Shown: positions 44,415 to 52,859 of the stretch, piece after piece | How the letters are laid out: each line of letters opens with the position of its first letter | Numbering within the stretch: the stretch's first letter is position 1 | The notes under the pieces: generated by a model | Seen by the model: only the letters and a program-made list of their open reading frames with translations | Databases searched by the model: none | What the model was told of the DNA's origin: nothing | Source of the DNA: Micromonospora inositola | GTDB taxonomy: Bacteria > Actinomycetota > Actinomycetes > Mycobacteriales > Micromonosporaceae | Assembly: GCF_900090285.1 (NCBI RefSeq) | Contig: NZ_LT607754.1 | Span: 186,001 to 250,000, forward strand | Direction of reading: 5' to 3' | Length of the DNA stretch: 64,000 nucleotides | Translations under genes and position numbers: made by a program

Positions 44415-45662
44415 ATGTACCCCCGGACCGAACGGACCATCGCCACCCGCACCCGCGACCGGATGAGCTACGACGAGACCGCCGCGCACGCCGTCCTCGA
44501 CGAGGCGTACCACTGCGCCCTGGGGTTCACCGTGGACGGTGAGCCGCGGGTGCTGCCCACCCTGCACGTCCGCGTCGGCGACACCCTCTACCTGCACGGC
44601 TCCACCGGCAGCCGGCCGCTGCTCGCGGCCCGGGGCGACGCCGGGCTGCCGGTCTGCGTCGCGGTGACCCTGCTCGACGCGCTGATCTACGCCCGCTCCC
44701 AGTTCCACCACAGCGCCAACTACCGCTCGGTGGTCGCCCACGGCACCGCGCGGCTGGTCACCGACGAGCGGGAGAAGACCGACGCGATGACCGCGCTGGT
44801 GGAGAAGGCCGCCGCCGGGCGCAGCGCGGACAGCCGCCCGCCGAGCCGCCGGGAGCTGGCCGAGACCGCCGTGCTGGCGCTGCCGCTGCGCGAGGTGTCG
44901 GTCCGCACCCGCACCGGCGGGGTCAACGACGACCCGGCCGACCTCGACCTGCCGTACTGGGCCGGGGTGCTGCCGCTGCGGCTGACCGCCGGACCGCCGG
45001 AGCCGGCCCCCGGGGTGACCGCGCCGCTGCCGGCGTACCTGCGGCCGGCCCGGTCGGCCTGGCTGGAGCCGGTGGTGCTGCGCGGCGAGCACGTGGTGCT
45101 GGAACCCCTCGACCCGGCGCACGCCGAGGAGCTGTACGCCGCCACCGCCGACCCGGAGGTGTGGCGGCACCTCGGCGGCCGGCAGCCGGTCGATGCCACC
45201 GAGATGGGCGAGGTCATCGCCGCCTACCTGGCCGCGCATCACCGGGGCGAGCGGGTGCCCTGGGTACAGCGCTGCGCCGCCACCAGGGTCGTGGTCGGCA
45301 CCACGTCGTTCTACGAGGTCGACCCGGACCGGCGGTCCGTCGCCATCGGTTACACCTGGCTCGGCCGGCCCTGGTGGCGGAGCGGGATCAACACCGAGGC
45401 GAAGCTGCTGCTGCTCACCCGGGCCTTCGAGGAGCTGGGCGCCGTGCGGGTGGTCTGGCACACCGACATCCGCAACGAGCGCTCACAGCGGGCCATCGAA
45501 CGGCTGGGTGCGACCCGTGAGGGGGTGCTGCGGATGCACCGACCGCGCGCCGACGGTTCCTGGCGGGACACCGTGCAGTACGCGATGACGGTCGATGAGT
45601 GGCCGAATGCACAGGTCAGGCTGCGGGAAAGGCTTCGCCCGGGGGCGCCGGTGGGGTCATGA
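44415..45662 (+). CDS. Fusion of PNP-oxidase-like FMN-binding domain and GNAT acetyltransferase
   Basis: The 415-residue protein joins two domains. Residues 1-205 are a Pyridox_ox_2-like split barrel (RTIATRTRDRMSYDETAAHAVLDEAYHCALGFTVDGEPRVLPTLHVRVGDTLYLHGSTGSR, then SVVAHGTARLVTD). Residues 225-400 are a GNAT domain of the RimJ/RimL type (LEPLDPAHAEELYAATADPEVWRHLGG, IGYTWLGRPWWRSGINTEAKLLLLTRAFEELGAVRVVWHTDIRNERSQRAIERLGATREGVLR). ATG 44415 follows AAAGGTGGG. It is divergent from the MocR regulator, and its stop overlaps the LysE start (ATGA). I infer a B6-derivative or amine-modifying enzyme; the substrate is unknown. Confidence 0.88.
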   Translation: MYPRTERTIATRTRDRMSYDETAAHAVLDEAYHCALGFTVDGEPRVLPTLHVRVGDTLYLHGSTGSRPLLAARGDAGLPVCVAVTLLDALIYARSQFHHSANYRSVVAHGTARLVTDEREKTDAMTALVEKAAAGRSADSRPPSRRELAETAVLALPLREVSVRTRTGGVNDDPADLDLPYWAGVLPLRLTAGPPEPAPGVTAPLPAYLRPARSAWLEPVVLRGEHVVLEPLDPAHAEELYAATADPEVWRHLGGRQPVDATEMGEVIAAYLAAHHRGERVPWVQRCAATRVVVGTTSFYEVDPDRRSVAIGYTWLGRPWWRSGINTEAKLLLLTRAFEELGAVRVVWHTDIRNERSQRAIERLGATREGVLRMHRPRADGSWRDTVQYAMTVDEWPNAQVRLRERLRPGAPVGS

Positions 45663-46327
45663 TGTCCGGCGTGCTGGGCATCACCGACATCTGGACGTAC
45701 CTGCTGGGGACCGTGGCGATCATCCTGCTCCCCGGGCCGAACTCGCTCTTCGTGCTCTCCACCGCCGCCAGGCGCGGGGTGGGGGCCGGCTACCGGGCCG
45801 CGGGCGGGGTGTTCGTCGGCGACTCGGTGCTGATGATCCTCTCGGCCGCCGGGGTGGCGTCGCTGCTCAAGGCGTACCCCCCGCTCTTCCTGGTGATCAA
45901 GTACGCCGGCGCGGCGTACCTCGGCTATGTGGGGTTGACGATGCTGCGCGGCGCCTTGCGGCGCTGGCGCGACCGCAACGACCCGAGCACGCCGCGGCTG
46001 ATCGACGCGGCCGAGCCGGCGGCGCTGCGCAGCCCGTTCCGCAAGGCGCTGGTGATCAGCCTGCTGAACCCGAAGGCGATCCTCTTCTTCATCTCGTTCT
46101 TCATCCAGTTCGTCGACCCCGGGTACGCCTGGCCGGCGCTGTCGTTCCTGCTGCTCGGCCTGATCGCCCAGGTGACCAGCGCGCTCTACCTGACCGCGCT
46201 GATCTTCGCCGGGACCTTCCTGGCCGCCCAGTTCCACCGGCGCCGCCGGCTCGCCGTCGGCGGCACCACCGCGGTCGCCGCCCTCTTCCTCGGCTTCAGC
46301 ATCAAGCTCGCCACGGCCTCGGTCTGA
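45659..46327 (+). CDS. LysE/RhtB family amino-acid exporter, LeuE-like
   Basis: The 222-residue membrane protein has about six helices. The N-terminal ILLPGPNSLFVLSTAARRGVGAGYRAAGGVFVGDSVLM and the central FRKALVISLLNPKAILFFISFFIQFV are signatures of the LysE/RhtB superfamily, closest to LeuE. It exports amino acids or analogues. ATG 45659 overlaps the stop of the PNPOx-GNAT gene, so the exporter and that enzyme are made together, which suggests that the acetylated or oxidised product, or its amine, is pumped out. Confidence 0.9.
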   Translation: MMSGVLGITDIWTYLLGTVAIILLPGPNSLFVLSTAARRGVGAGYRAAGGVFVGDSVLMILSAAGVASLLKAYPPLFLVIKYAGAAYLGYVGLTMLRGALRRWRDRNDPSTPRLIDAAEPAALRSPFRKALVISLLNPKAILFFISFFIQFVDPGYAWPALSFLLLGLIAQVTSALYLTALIFAGTFLAAQFHRRRRLAVGGTTAVAALFLGFSIKLATASV

Positions 46328-46337
46328 CCACGCGGCG

Positions 46338-47261
46338 TCAGGTGCCGTCGCCGCCACCACCGCCGATGCCGCCACCGCCGGCCGTGCCGCCCAGGCCGTA
46401 GCCGGGTGCGACCGGGTCGTCGGGGTGGCGGCTGACGTGGGCGGACTCGCTGATCGCGGCGGACCAGTCGGCAGGCGCGGCGGCGGCCGCGTGCCGGTTG
46501 ACGGCGTGCCGCAGCCAGCCGTCGACGGTGGCCACCCAGTCGCGCCGGTCCTGACCCGCGTGCCAGACCCGGAACCGGCTGATGCTCTGGTGGGTGACCC
46601 CGGCCAGGGAGAGCCGGCGGTCCAGCCAGAGCAGCACCTCCACCCCCGCCGCGTTGGTCACGAAGATCAGTTCCAGCTCGGTGATCGGGCCGGCGTAGAG
46701 CGGCGCCACCCAGTAGCCCAGCCGCTCGTGGAGGGGCAGCGTCTGCTCCACCCCGGGCAGCCGGCCGTGCTGCAGAGCCGCCTGCCGCATCACGAAGCCG
46801 AGGGTTTCCAGCGCGGCGAGGATGTGCTGCTGGGTGGGGAGCGGGTGGACGAAGACCGGCACCATCGCCCCCTGGTCCAGGTCCGGGTCCACCGACACCT
46901 CGGTGCGCAGACCGGTGCGCAGACCCATCAGCGGCACCCCGCCGAAGATCGTCACCGGGGTCTCCCAGGGCAGCGGCAGCACGAAGTCCACCGCCCGCCG
47001 CCGCCCCGCCGGCACTACGAACCGGCCGGCGATCGGCACCTGGTGGTACTGCACCAGGCGGCGCGGCGAGGCCGGATCCTCCGGCTCGGCCTGGGCGACC
47101 AGGCCGAGCCGGATGTGTCGGACCAGCACGTCCTCTCCCCCGGCGGCGAGCGTCACCCGCCCGGGCAGGCGCAGGCCGGGGCGGGTGCTCGGGTTGGTCA
47201 GGGTGGTGGTCACCGACAGTCCGGTCCAGCCGGACTCCGACGACACCCCGGTCAGCCGCAC
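46338..47261 (-). CDS. Spo0M/SpoOM family arrestin-like protein
   Basis: The protein of about 307 residues belongs to the Spo0M family: GLSVTTTLTNPSTRPGLRLPGRVTLAAGGEDVLVRHIRLGLVAQAE, VAGRF-type barrel strands (VPIAGRFVVPAGRRRAVDFVLPLPWETPVT), and GLRTEVSVDPDLDQGAMVPVFVHPLP. The C-terminal 30 residues are mostly glycine. Spo0M affects sporulation control in Bacillus; its actinobacterial role is not established. GTG 47261 has GGGGGAG upstream; GTG 47339 in the same frame would add a basic tail of 26 residues. Confidence 0.88.
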   Translation of the reverse strand: MRLTGVSSESGWTGLSVTTTLTNPSTRPGLRLPGRVTLAAGGEDVLVRHIRLGLVAQAEPEDPASPRRLVQYHQVPIAGRFVVPAGRRRAVDFVLPLPWETPVTIFGGVPLMGLRTGLRTEVSVDPDLDQGAMVPVFVHPLPTQQHILAALETLGFVMRQAALQHGRLPGVEQTLPLHERLGYWVAPLYAGPITELELIFVTNAAGVEVLLWLDRRLSLAGVTHQSISRFRVWHAGQDRRDWVATVDGWLRHAVNRHAAAAAPADWSAAISESAHVSRHPDDPVAPGYGLGGTAGGGGIGGGGGDGT

Positions 47262-47364
47262 CCCGCTCCCCCCGTTTCCGCGCCGACGAGGCCGCTTTCC
47301 CGGCCGCGGCCGTTCCGAACGCGTCCGGCCGTCGGTCACGCGGACCCGGCGGCCGGACGGTCGA

Positions 47365-48429
47365 TCAGCGCAGGCGCCGGCCCCTCGGCACCGGGTCGGT
47401 CTCGTCGTCGAACTCGCCAATGACCTCCTCCAGCAGGTCCTCCAAGGCGACGAAGCCGATCGGCCGGGTCGGGCCACCGCCGTTGCGGACCAGCGCCAGC
47501 TGGGCCTGCCGGCCCCGCATCGCCGCCACCGCCTCGGTGACCGAGGCCTGCCCGGGCAGGGTGAAGGCCGGGGTCATCAGCTCACCGGCGGTCGCCGGCC
47601 GGCCGGTGGTCACCGCCCGGACCGCCTCCCGGACGTGCACCAGGCCGCAGACCTCGCCGCCGGAGTCGAGCACGGCCAGCCGGGACCGGCCGCTGTCCCG
47701 GGAGACGTGCTCGATCCGCTCGGCGGTGTCGTCCCGGCGGACCGTGACGATCCGGTCGAACGGCTCCATCACCTGCGCCACCGTGGTGCCCTGCAGCTCC
47801 AGCATGCTGGTCAGCAGCTGGTGCTGCTCCGCGCCGAGCAGGCCGCGCTCGCGGGACTGCTGCAGCAGGATGCGCAGCTCGTCGGGGCCGTGCACCTGGG
47901 CGAGCTGGTCCTGCTGGTGCACGCCCACCAGCCGGAGGACGCCGTTGGCCAGCGCGTTGAGCGCGGAGAGCACCGGGCGGGCGACCCGGGCGAAGGCCCG
48001 GAACGGCAGCGCCAGCAGCGTCGCCGACCGCTCCGCGTCGGTGATCGCCCACGACTTCGGGGCCATCTCACCGACCACCAGGTGCAGGAAGGTCACCAGG
48101 CCGAGGGCGAAGAGCAGCGCCACCAGGTGGCTGACCGCGTCCGGCAGGCCCACCGCGTGCAGCAGCGGGCTGAGCAGGTGCTCGATCGCCGGCTCGGCCA
48201 GGGCGCCCAGGCCCAGGGTGCACAGCGTGATGCCGAGCTGGGCGCCGGCCAGCATCAGCGACAGCTCGCGGACGCCGTCCAGGGCCGCCCGGGCGGCCCG
48301 CCCGCCACCGACCGCCGCGTGCTCCAGCCGGTACCGCTTGGCGGCCACCAGGGCGAACTCGGCGGCCACGAAGAACCCGTTCAGCGCCAGCAGCACCACG
48401 GAGAAGAAGAGCGCGAGTCCCGGACTCAT
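47365..48429 (-). CDS. CNNM/CBS-domain membrane protein (hemolysin C-like)
   Basis: The 354-residue protein has a DUF21/CNNM transmembrane domain (about residues 1-180: LALFFSVVLLALNGFFVAAEFALVAAKRYRLE, LAGAQLGITLCTLGLGALAEPAIEHLL, VVGEMAPKSWAI) and two CBS motifs (about 205-335, ending FVALEDLLEEVIGEFDDE). It lacks the C-terminal CorC_HlyC domain that its neighbour has. Related proteins move Mg2+ or other divalent ions. ATG 48429 overlaps the stop of a 27-codon ORF that bridges to the upstream paralogue. Confidence 0.9.
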   Translation of the reverse strand: MSPGLALFFSVVLLALNGFFVAAEFALVAAKRYRLEHAAVGGGRAARAALDGVRELSLMLAGAQLGITLCTLGLGALAEPAIEHLLSPLLHAVGLPDAVSHLVALLFALGLVTFLHLVVGEMAPKSWAITDAERSATLLALPFRAFARVARPVLSALNALANGVLRLVGVHQQDQLAQVHGPDELRILLQQSRERGLLGAEQHQLLTSMLELQGTTVAQVMEPFDRIVTVRRDDTAERIEHVSRDSGRSRLAVLDSGGEVCGLVHVREAVRAVTTGRPATAGELMTPAFTLPGQASVTEAVAAMRGRQAQLALVRNGGGPTRPIGFVALEDLLEEVIGEFDDETDPVPRGRRLR

Positions 48430-48509
48430 GCCGCCACCTCGCTTCGCTCGGCGTCGGCATGAGCCTTGTCCGCGCCGAGTTCGATGATTCGCTCGCTCCG
48501 CTCGCTCAT
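48426..48509 (-). other. 27-codon bridging ORF between the two CNNM genes
   Basis: ATG 48509 overlaps the stop of the upstream CNNM gene (ATGA) and TGA 48428-48426 overlaps the start of the downstream one (ATGA). The peptide is charged (MSERSERIIELGADKAHADA then ERSEVAA). GAGGTGG near its end supplies the ribosome site for the next gene. The DNA contains a GAGCGAGCGGAGCGAGCGAA near-repeat and a CTCGGCG/CGCCGAG inverted repeat. It shows the same design as the mrp bridging elements but is unrelated in sequence. Confidence 0.7.
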
Positions 48510-49861
48510 GCCGCCTCCTCCCCGCCTTCGGCCTCGGTCATCCGGAGCCGGACGGAGTCGGCCACGTGCCGGTCCACGGCCAGCACCTCGACCAGCGCCC
48601 GGTGCTCGGTGTCGGGGACCTCCCCGTCGACGACGAGGTTGATCTCCAGCCGGTCGCCGACCTCGGGCACCCGGCCCAGCTCCCGCATGACCAGCCCGGA
48701 GAGGGTGTCGTACTCGGGGGCCTCGGGCAATGCGATGCCGGTGCTGTCGGCGACCTCGTCGATCCGCCAGCGGGCCGGCACCACCCAGGAGCCGTCGTCC
48801 TGCCGGGCCGGGGCCCGCTCCGGCGGGTCGTCCTCGTCGCGGATCGGCCCGACCAGCTCCTCGGCGATGTCCTCCAGGGTGATCACGCCGGCGAAGCCGC
48901 CGTACTCGTCGACCACGCAGGCGAGCTGCCGGTGGCCGACCCGGAGCCGGTCCAGCACCGTCGGCAGCGGCAGCGTCTCCGGCACCAGCAACGGCGGTAC
49001 GGCCACCGCGGCGACCCGGGTGGTCGCGCGCTCGGCCGGCGGCACGCCGAGCACGTCGGCGATGCCGACCACGCCCACCAGGTCGTCGACGCCCTCGGCG
49101 CCGCGGACCGGGAAGCGGGAGTGCCCGGTGTCGAGCAGTTCGACGACCCGGCTGACCGGCTCGTCGGCGCGTACGGTGTGCACGTCGACCCGGGGCACCA
49201 TGGCCTCCCCGGCGGTCAGCTCGCGGAAGTCCAGGCCCCGGTCGAGCAGGTCGGACATCGCGGCGTCGAGGCTCCCCTCCTCGCGGGACTCGGCGATGAT
49301 CTGCTCCAGGTCCGCCGGCGTGGCGCCGCCGGGCAGCTCCTCGATCGGCTCGATGCCGAGCCGGCGCAGCAGCCGGACGGCGGACCGGTCAAAGAGGGTG
49401 ATCACCGGGCCGGCGAGCTTCAGGTAGATCAGGGTGGACCGGCTCAGCGCCCGCGCGAGGGGCTCGGCGCGGGCGATGGCCAGGTTCTTCGGGGCCAGCT
49501 CGCCGAGGACCATCTGCACCACGGTGGCGATGATCAGGGCCAGCACCACCGAGAGCGGCAGGCTGACCGCGGTGGACACCCCGGCGACGCCGAGCAGGTC
49601 GGCCAGCCCGGCGCCGAGGTACGGCTCGGCGACGTAACCGACGAGCAGGGCGGTCACGGTGATGCCGAGCTGGGCGCCGGAGAGCACGAACGACAACCGG
49701 CCGGTCACCTCCAGGGCCCGGGCGGCGGCCACGTCGCCGGCGTCGGCGAGCTGCTTGAGCTTGCCGCGGTCCACGGCGACGTAACCGAACTCCTGGGCCA
49801 CGAAGTATCCGGTGGCGGCGGTGAGCACGATGATGAGTACGAGACCCACGACGATCAACAC
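48506..49861 (-). CDS. CNNM/CBS/CorC-domain membrane protein (hemolysin C-like)
   Basis: The 451-residue paralogue of the next gene has a CNNM domain (VLIIVLTAATGYFVAQEFGYVAVDRGKLK, LSGAQLGITVTALLVGYVAEPYL, VLGELAPKNLAIARAEPLA), two CBS motifs (about 215-345, GEAMVPRVDVHTVRADEPVSRVVELLDTGHSRFPV and CVVDEYGGFAGVITLEDIAEELVG) and a C-terminal CorC_HlyC domain (about 365-445). Start GTG or TTG 49861. The pair is a typical tandem; an ion-homeostasis role is inferred from the family. Confidence 0.9.
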   Translation of the reverse strand: MLIVVGLVLIIVLTAATGYFVAQEFGYVAVDRGKLKQLADAGDVAAARALEVTGRLSFVLSGAQLGITVTALLVGYVAEPYLGAGLADLLGVAGVSTAVSLPLSVVLALIIATVVQMVLGELAPKNLAIARAEPLARALSRSTLIYLKLAGPVITLFDRSAVRLLRRLGIEPIEELPGGATPADLEQIIAESREEGSLDAAMSDLLDRGLDFRELTAGEAMVPRVDVHTVRADEPVSRVVELLDTGHSRFPVRGAEGVDDLVGVVGIADVLGVPPAERATTRVAAVAVPPLLVPETLPLPTVLDRLRVGHRQLACVVDEYGGFAGVITLEDIAEELVGPIRDEDDPPERAPARQDDGSWVVPARWRIDEVADSTGIALPEAPEYDTLSGLVMRELGRVPEVGDRLEINLVVDGEVPDTEHRALVEVLAVDRHVADSVRLRMTEAEGGEEAA

Positions 49862-50022
49862 GGGAGGTTCAGGGCTCCCGGGGTCGTAAGGGCGACGGGA
49901 TGCCGGGCACGACCCGGCTGGCTACTGCTGCCCTCCTGGGCAGAGGAGTCGATCATGCACCCATTTTATCTGCGCTGGCTGGACGCCCGCTGGGGGTGGC
50001 ACAGTTGTCCGGTTCCACCCGG

Positions 50023-50355
50023 TCAGCGGTCCGCCAGCTCGTCCGTGTCGAGGAGGGCCCGGTCGACCCGACCCGACCGGTACGCGGCCCGGCCGACCAT
50101 CTGGGCGGCGACCGGCGCGGTGGCCAGTTGGAAGGCCGCGACCAGGGCCAGCATGCCCAGGTCCGACGGCGTGCGCAGGCGCAGCGCCACCCCGGCCAGC
50201 AGGAGCAGCACGCCTAGCACCTGCGGCTTGGTGGCCGCGTGCATCCGGTCCAGCACATCCGGGAAGCGCAGCACGCCGATCCCGGCGGCCAGGCTGAGCA
50301 GGGCCCCGGCGGTCAGGCAGGCCGCACCGAGCCAGTCGGCGAGCACCCCCATCAC
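50023..50355 (-). CDS. mrpG: Mrp antiporter subunit MrpG
   Basis: The 110-residue membrane protein has three helices and the family signature GVLRFPDVLDRMHAATKPQVLGVLLLLAGVAL. It is the last gene of the Mrp operon. The GTG start at 50355 overlaps the mrpF stop. MrpG is required for Na+(K+)/H+ antiport by the hetero-oligomeric complex. Confidence 0.93.
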   Translation of the reverse strand: MMGVLADWLGAACLTAGALLSLAAGIGVLRFPDVLDRMHAATKPQVLGVLLLLAGVALRLRTPSDLGMLALVAAFQLATAPVAAQMVGRAAYRSGRVDRALLDTDELADR

Positions 50356-50615
50356 GCCGCCTCGCGGACGGCGAAGCGGACCAGGGCCACCGAGCCGACG
50401 AAGCCGAGCAGGGAGAGCACCACGAGCACGGGCAGCGTGGCGGCGTGCCGGTTGACCGCCGCCTCCGCGCCGACCGCGCCGAGCATGGTGGAGAGCAGCA
50501 GGTCGGCGCCGACGACCCGGTCCAGCAGCGACGGCCCCCGGTAGATGCGGGCCAGGGCGAGCAGCGCGGTGACCGAGAGCAGCACGGTCAGCACGACGGC
50601 GAGGAGCATGGTCAC
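50352..50615 (-). CDS. mrpF: Mrp antiporter subunit MrpF
   Basis: The 87-residue protein has three helices with the typical LARIYRGPSLLDRVVGADLLLSTMLGAVGAEA stretch; the Asp in DRVVGAD is conserved in MrpF. The GTG start at 50615 overlaps the mrpE stop (GTGA), and its stop overlaps the mrpG start. Confidence 0.93.
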   Translation of the reverse strand: MTMLLAVVLTVLLSVTALLALARIYRGPSLLDRVVGADLLLSTMLGAVGAEAAVNRHAATLPVLVVLSLLGFVGSVALVRFAVREAA

Positions 50616-51295
50616 GGATTCTTCCTCCGGTCGACGGGTTCGGTGCGCAGCTGGCGTACCTCGGCGGGCGAGCCGATCGCGCGGACGAGGCGCCGCTCGA
50701 CGGCGAGGATCCGGTCCCGGCTCGCGGTCAGGTCCTGCGGGCCGCGGACGTCGAGCACGTGCGCGTAGAGGACGCCCTGGTCCCGGTCCACCTCGAGGAT
50801 GAGGGTGCCCGGGACCAGGGAGATCACCTCGGCGGTGAGCGCCAGGTTGAGGTCGGTGCGTACCCGCAGCGGCACCGCGATGATCGCGCCGCGCGGCCGG
50901 TAGCCGGGGCGGACGGCGATCGCGGCGACGTGGAAGCTGGCGCTGACCAGCTCACCGGCGAACGTGGCCGCCAGGACGAGCAGCGCCCTAGGGCGGAGCC
51001 GGCCGCCGAAGGTGACCGGCGGCAGCGGGAAGAAGAGCAGCACCGCGGCGCCCACGACCAGCCCGCCGAGCACGTTGCCCCAGGTCACGTCCCCCCAGAG
51101 CAGCAGCCAGGTCAGCACCAGCCAGCCGAGCGCGACCGCCTCGTCCCGCCACCGGCCGCCGCGCCGGGACGCCGCCGGCTGCGGTCCGTCCGTGCCGTCG
51201 CCGCCGGGCGGCGGACCGGACGGGCCGGCACCGCGGGCCGGCGGAGGACCCGGCGGCCCGGCCCCGTCGCGACCGGACGGCCCGCCGGCCGTCAC
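50612..51295 (-). CDS. mrpE: Mrp antiporter subunit MrpE with Gly/Pro-rich N-terminal extension
   Basis: The 227-residue protein has a disordered N-terminal extension of about 50 residues, rich in Gly, Pro and Ser ([20 protein letters not shown]). The normal MrpE core follows (WLVLTWLLLWGDVTWGNVLGGLVVGAAVLLFFPLP, RPGYRPRGAIIAVPLRVRTDLNLALTAEVISLVPGTLILEVDRDQGVLYAHVLDV). The GTG 51295 start overlaps the mrpD stop; starting further in would lose this coupling, so the extension is probably real. Confidence 0.92.
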   Translation of the reverse strand: MTAGGPSGRDGAGPPGPPPARGAGPSGPPPGGDGTDGPQPAASRRGGRWRDEAVALGWLVLTWLLLWGDVTWGNVLGGLVVGAAVLLFFPLPPVTFGGRLRPRALLVLAATFAGELVSASFHVAAIAVRPGYRPRGAIIAVPLRVRTDLNLALTAEVISLVPGTLILEVDRDQGVLYAHVLDVRGPQDLTASRDRILAVERRLVRAIGSPAEVRQLRTEPVDRRKNP

Positions 51296-52800
51296 GGGAC
51301 GCCGGCCGGGAAGACGGCCCGCACGTAGGGGGTACGTTCGCGCAGGTCGGCGGCGGCGTCCGCGGTGACCTCGAAGAGCGGCCCGGCGGCGAGGGTCAGG
51401 CCCACACCGAGCGCCACCAGGGCCGCGGTCGCGCCGACCATCAGCGCCGGCAGCCGTACGGCCGGGTCGGCGGTGGCCAGCCGGGGCGACCGCCAGAACG
51501 CGATGTTCCACACCCGGGAGGCGGCGTAGAGGGTGAGCAGGCTGGTCACCGTCCCGGCCCCGACCAGCACCCCGGGCAGCACCCCGCGCGCCGCCACGCC
51601 GGCCTGGAGCAGGCCGAGCTTGCCGAGGAAGCCGGAGAGGGGCGGGATGCCGGCGAGGTTCATCGCCGGGACGAAGAAGAGCACCGCGAGCAGCGGGGCG
51701 ACCCGGGCGAGCCCGCCGAGCCGACGCAGGTCGGTACTGCCGGCGCGCTCCTCGACCAGGCCGGCGACCAGGAACAGGGTGGTCTGAATGGTGATGTGGT
51801 GCACCACGTAGAAGATCGCCCCGGAGAGGCCGGCAACGCTGCTCAGCGCCACCCCGAAGATCATGAAGCCGATGTGACTCACCAGGGTGAACGAGAAGAG
51901 GCGCTTCATGTCGGACTGGGCCACCGCGCCGAGGATGCCGACCACCATGGTCAGCCCGGCCACCACCATGAGCAGCCGGTTGGCCTGGCCGCCAGGGAAG
52001 AGCAGCGTCTCGGTGCGGATGATGGCGTACACGCCGACCTTGGTGAGCAGGCCGGCGAAGACCGCGGTGACCGGGGCCGGGGCGGTCGGGTAGCTGTCCG
52101 GCAGCCAGGCGGAGACCGGGAAGACCGCCGCCTTGATGCCGAAGGCGAGCAGCAGCATGAGCTGCAACCCCAGCCGTACGCTGTCCGGCAGGCCGTCCAG
52201 CCGCCCGGCGAGCTGGGCCATGTTGAGGGTGCCGGTGGCCGCGTACACCAGCCCCAGCGCGGCCAGGAAGATCATCGAGGAGAGGATGCTGACCACCACG
52301 TACGTCGAGCCGGTCCGGATCCGGGTCTCGGTGCTGCCCAGCGTGATCAGCACGAAGCTCGCCGCCAGCAGGATCTCGAACCCGACGAAGAGGTTGAACA
52401 GGTCCCCGGCCAGGAAGGCGTTGGTGACGCCGGCGGTCAGCACCAGGTAGGTCGGGTGGTAGATGCTCACCGGCGCGCTCTCGCTGGTCTCCCCGCGCCC
52501 CTGGCCGATCGAGTAGAGCAGCACGCAGAGCGTCACCGCCGAGGAGACCACCAGCATCAGCGCGGCGAGCTGGTCGGCGACCAGCACGATGCCCACCGGC
52601 GCCGGCCAGCCACCCACCTGCACCACGACCGGTCCGTGCCGGTACGCCTCGACCAGCAGCGTCACCGCGACCGCCAGGTTGGTGGCGAGGCCGACCACGC
52701 TGACCGACCGTTGCAGCCGGGGCCGGTTGGCCAGGATCAGCGTCAGCGCGGCGCCGAGCAGCGGCACCACCACCGGCAGCGGCACCAGCGCGGCGGTCAC
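51292..52800 (-). CDS. mrpD: Mrp antiporter subunit MrpD
   Basis: The 502-residue protein has about 14 helices and is homologous to complex I NuoN/NuoM proton-pumping subunits. Visible are AGDLFNLFVGFEILLAASFVLITLG, KAAVFPVSAWLPDSYPTAPAPVTAVFAGLLTKVGVYAIIR with the essential Lys, and SDMKRLFSFTLVSHIGFM. The GTG 52800 start overlaps the stop of a 20-codon bridging ORF inserted between mrpC and mrpD. Confidence 0.95.
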   Translation of the reverse strand: MTAALVPLPVVVPLLGAALTLILANRPRLQRSVSVVGLATNLAVAVTLLVEAYRHGPVVVQVGGWPAPVGIVLVADQLAALMLVVSSAVTLCVLLYSIGQGRGETSESAPVSIYHPTYLVLTAGVTNAFLAGDLFNLFVGFEILLAASFVLITLGSTETRIRTGSTYVVVSILSSMIFLAALGLVYAATGTLNMAQLAGRLDGLPDSVRLGLQLMLLLAFGIKAAVFPVSAWLPDSYPTAPAPVTAVFAGLLTKVGVYAIIRTETLLFPGGQANRLLMVVAGLTMVVGILGAVAQSDMKRLFSFTLVSHIGFMIFGVALSSVAGLSGAIFYVVHHITIQTTLFLVAGLVEERAGSTDLRRLGGLARVAPLLAVLFFVPAMNLAGIPPLSGFLGKLGLLQAGVAARGVLPGVLVGAGTVTSLLTLYAASRVWNIAFWRSPRLATADPAVRLPALMVGATAALVALGVGLTLAAGPLFEVTADAAADLRERTPYVRAVFPAGVP

Positions 52801-52859
52801 TCGGCCGTCTCCGTTCGCGACTGCGGGGCTCGCAGGACCGGCTCACTCCCCGCGCTCAC
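52797..52859 (-). repeat. Bridging element 2 (mrpC/mrpD junction), 20-codon ORF
   Basis: GTG 52859 overlaps the mrpC stop (GTGA), and TGA 52799-52797 overlaps the mrpD GTG (GTGA). The distance between the two starts is 59 bp. The encoded peptide MSAGSEPVLRAPQSRTETAE is nearly that of element 1, and GGAG eight bases before mrpD gives it a ribosome site. CTGCG-GGGCT-CGCAG within it can fold as a small hairpin. It looks like the same mobile or duplicated unit as at 53335-53397. Confidence 0.8.
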
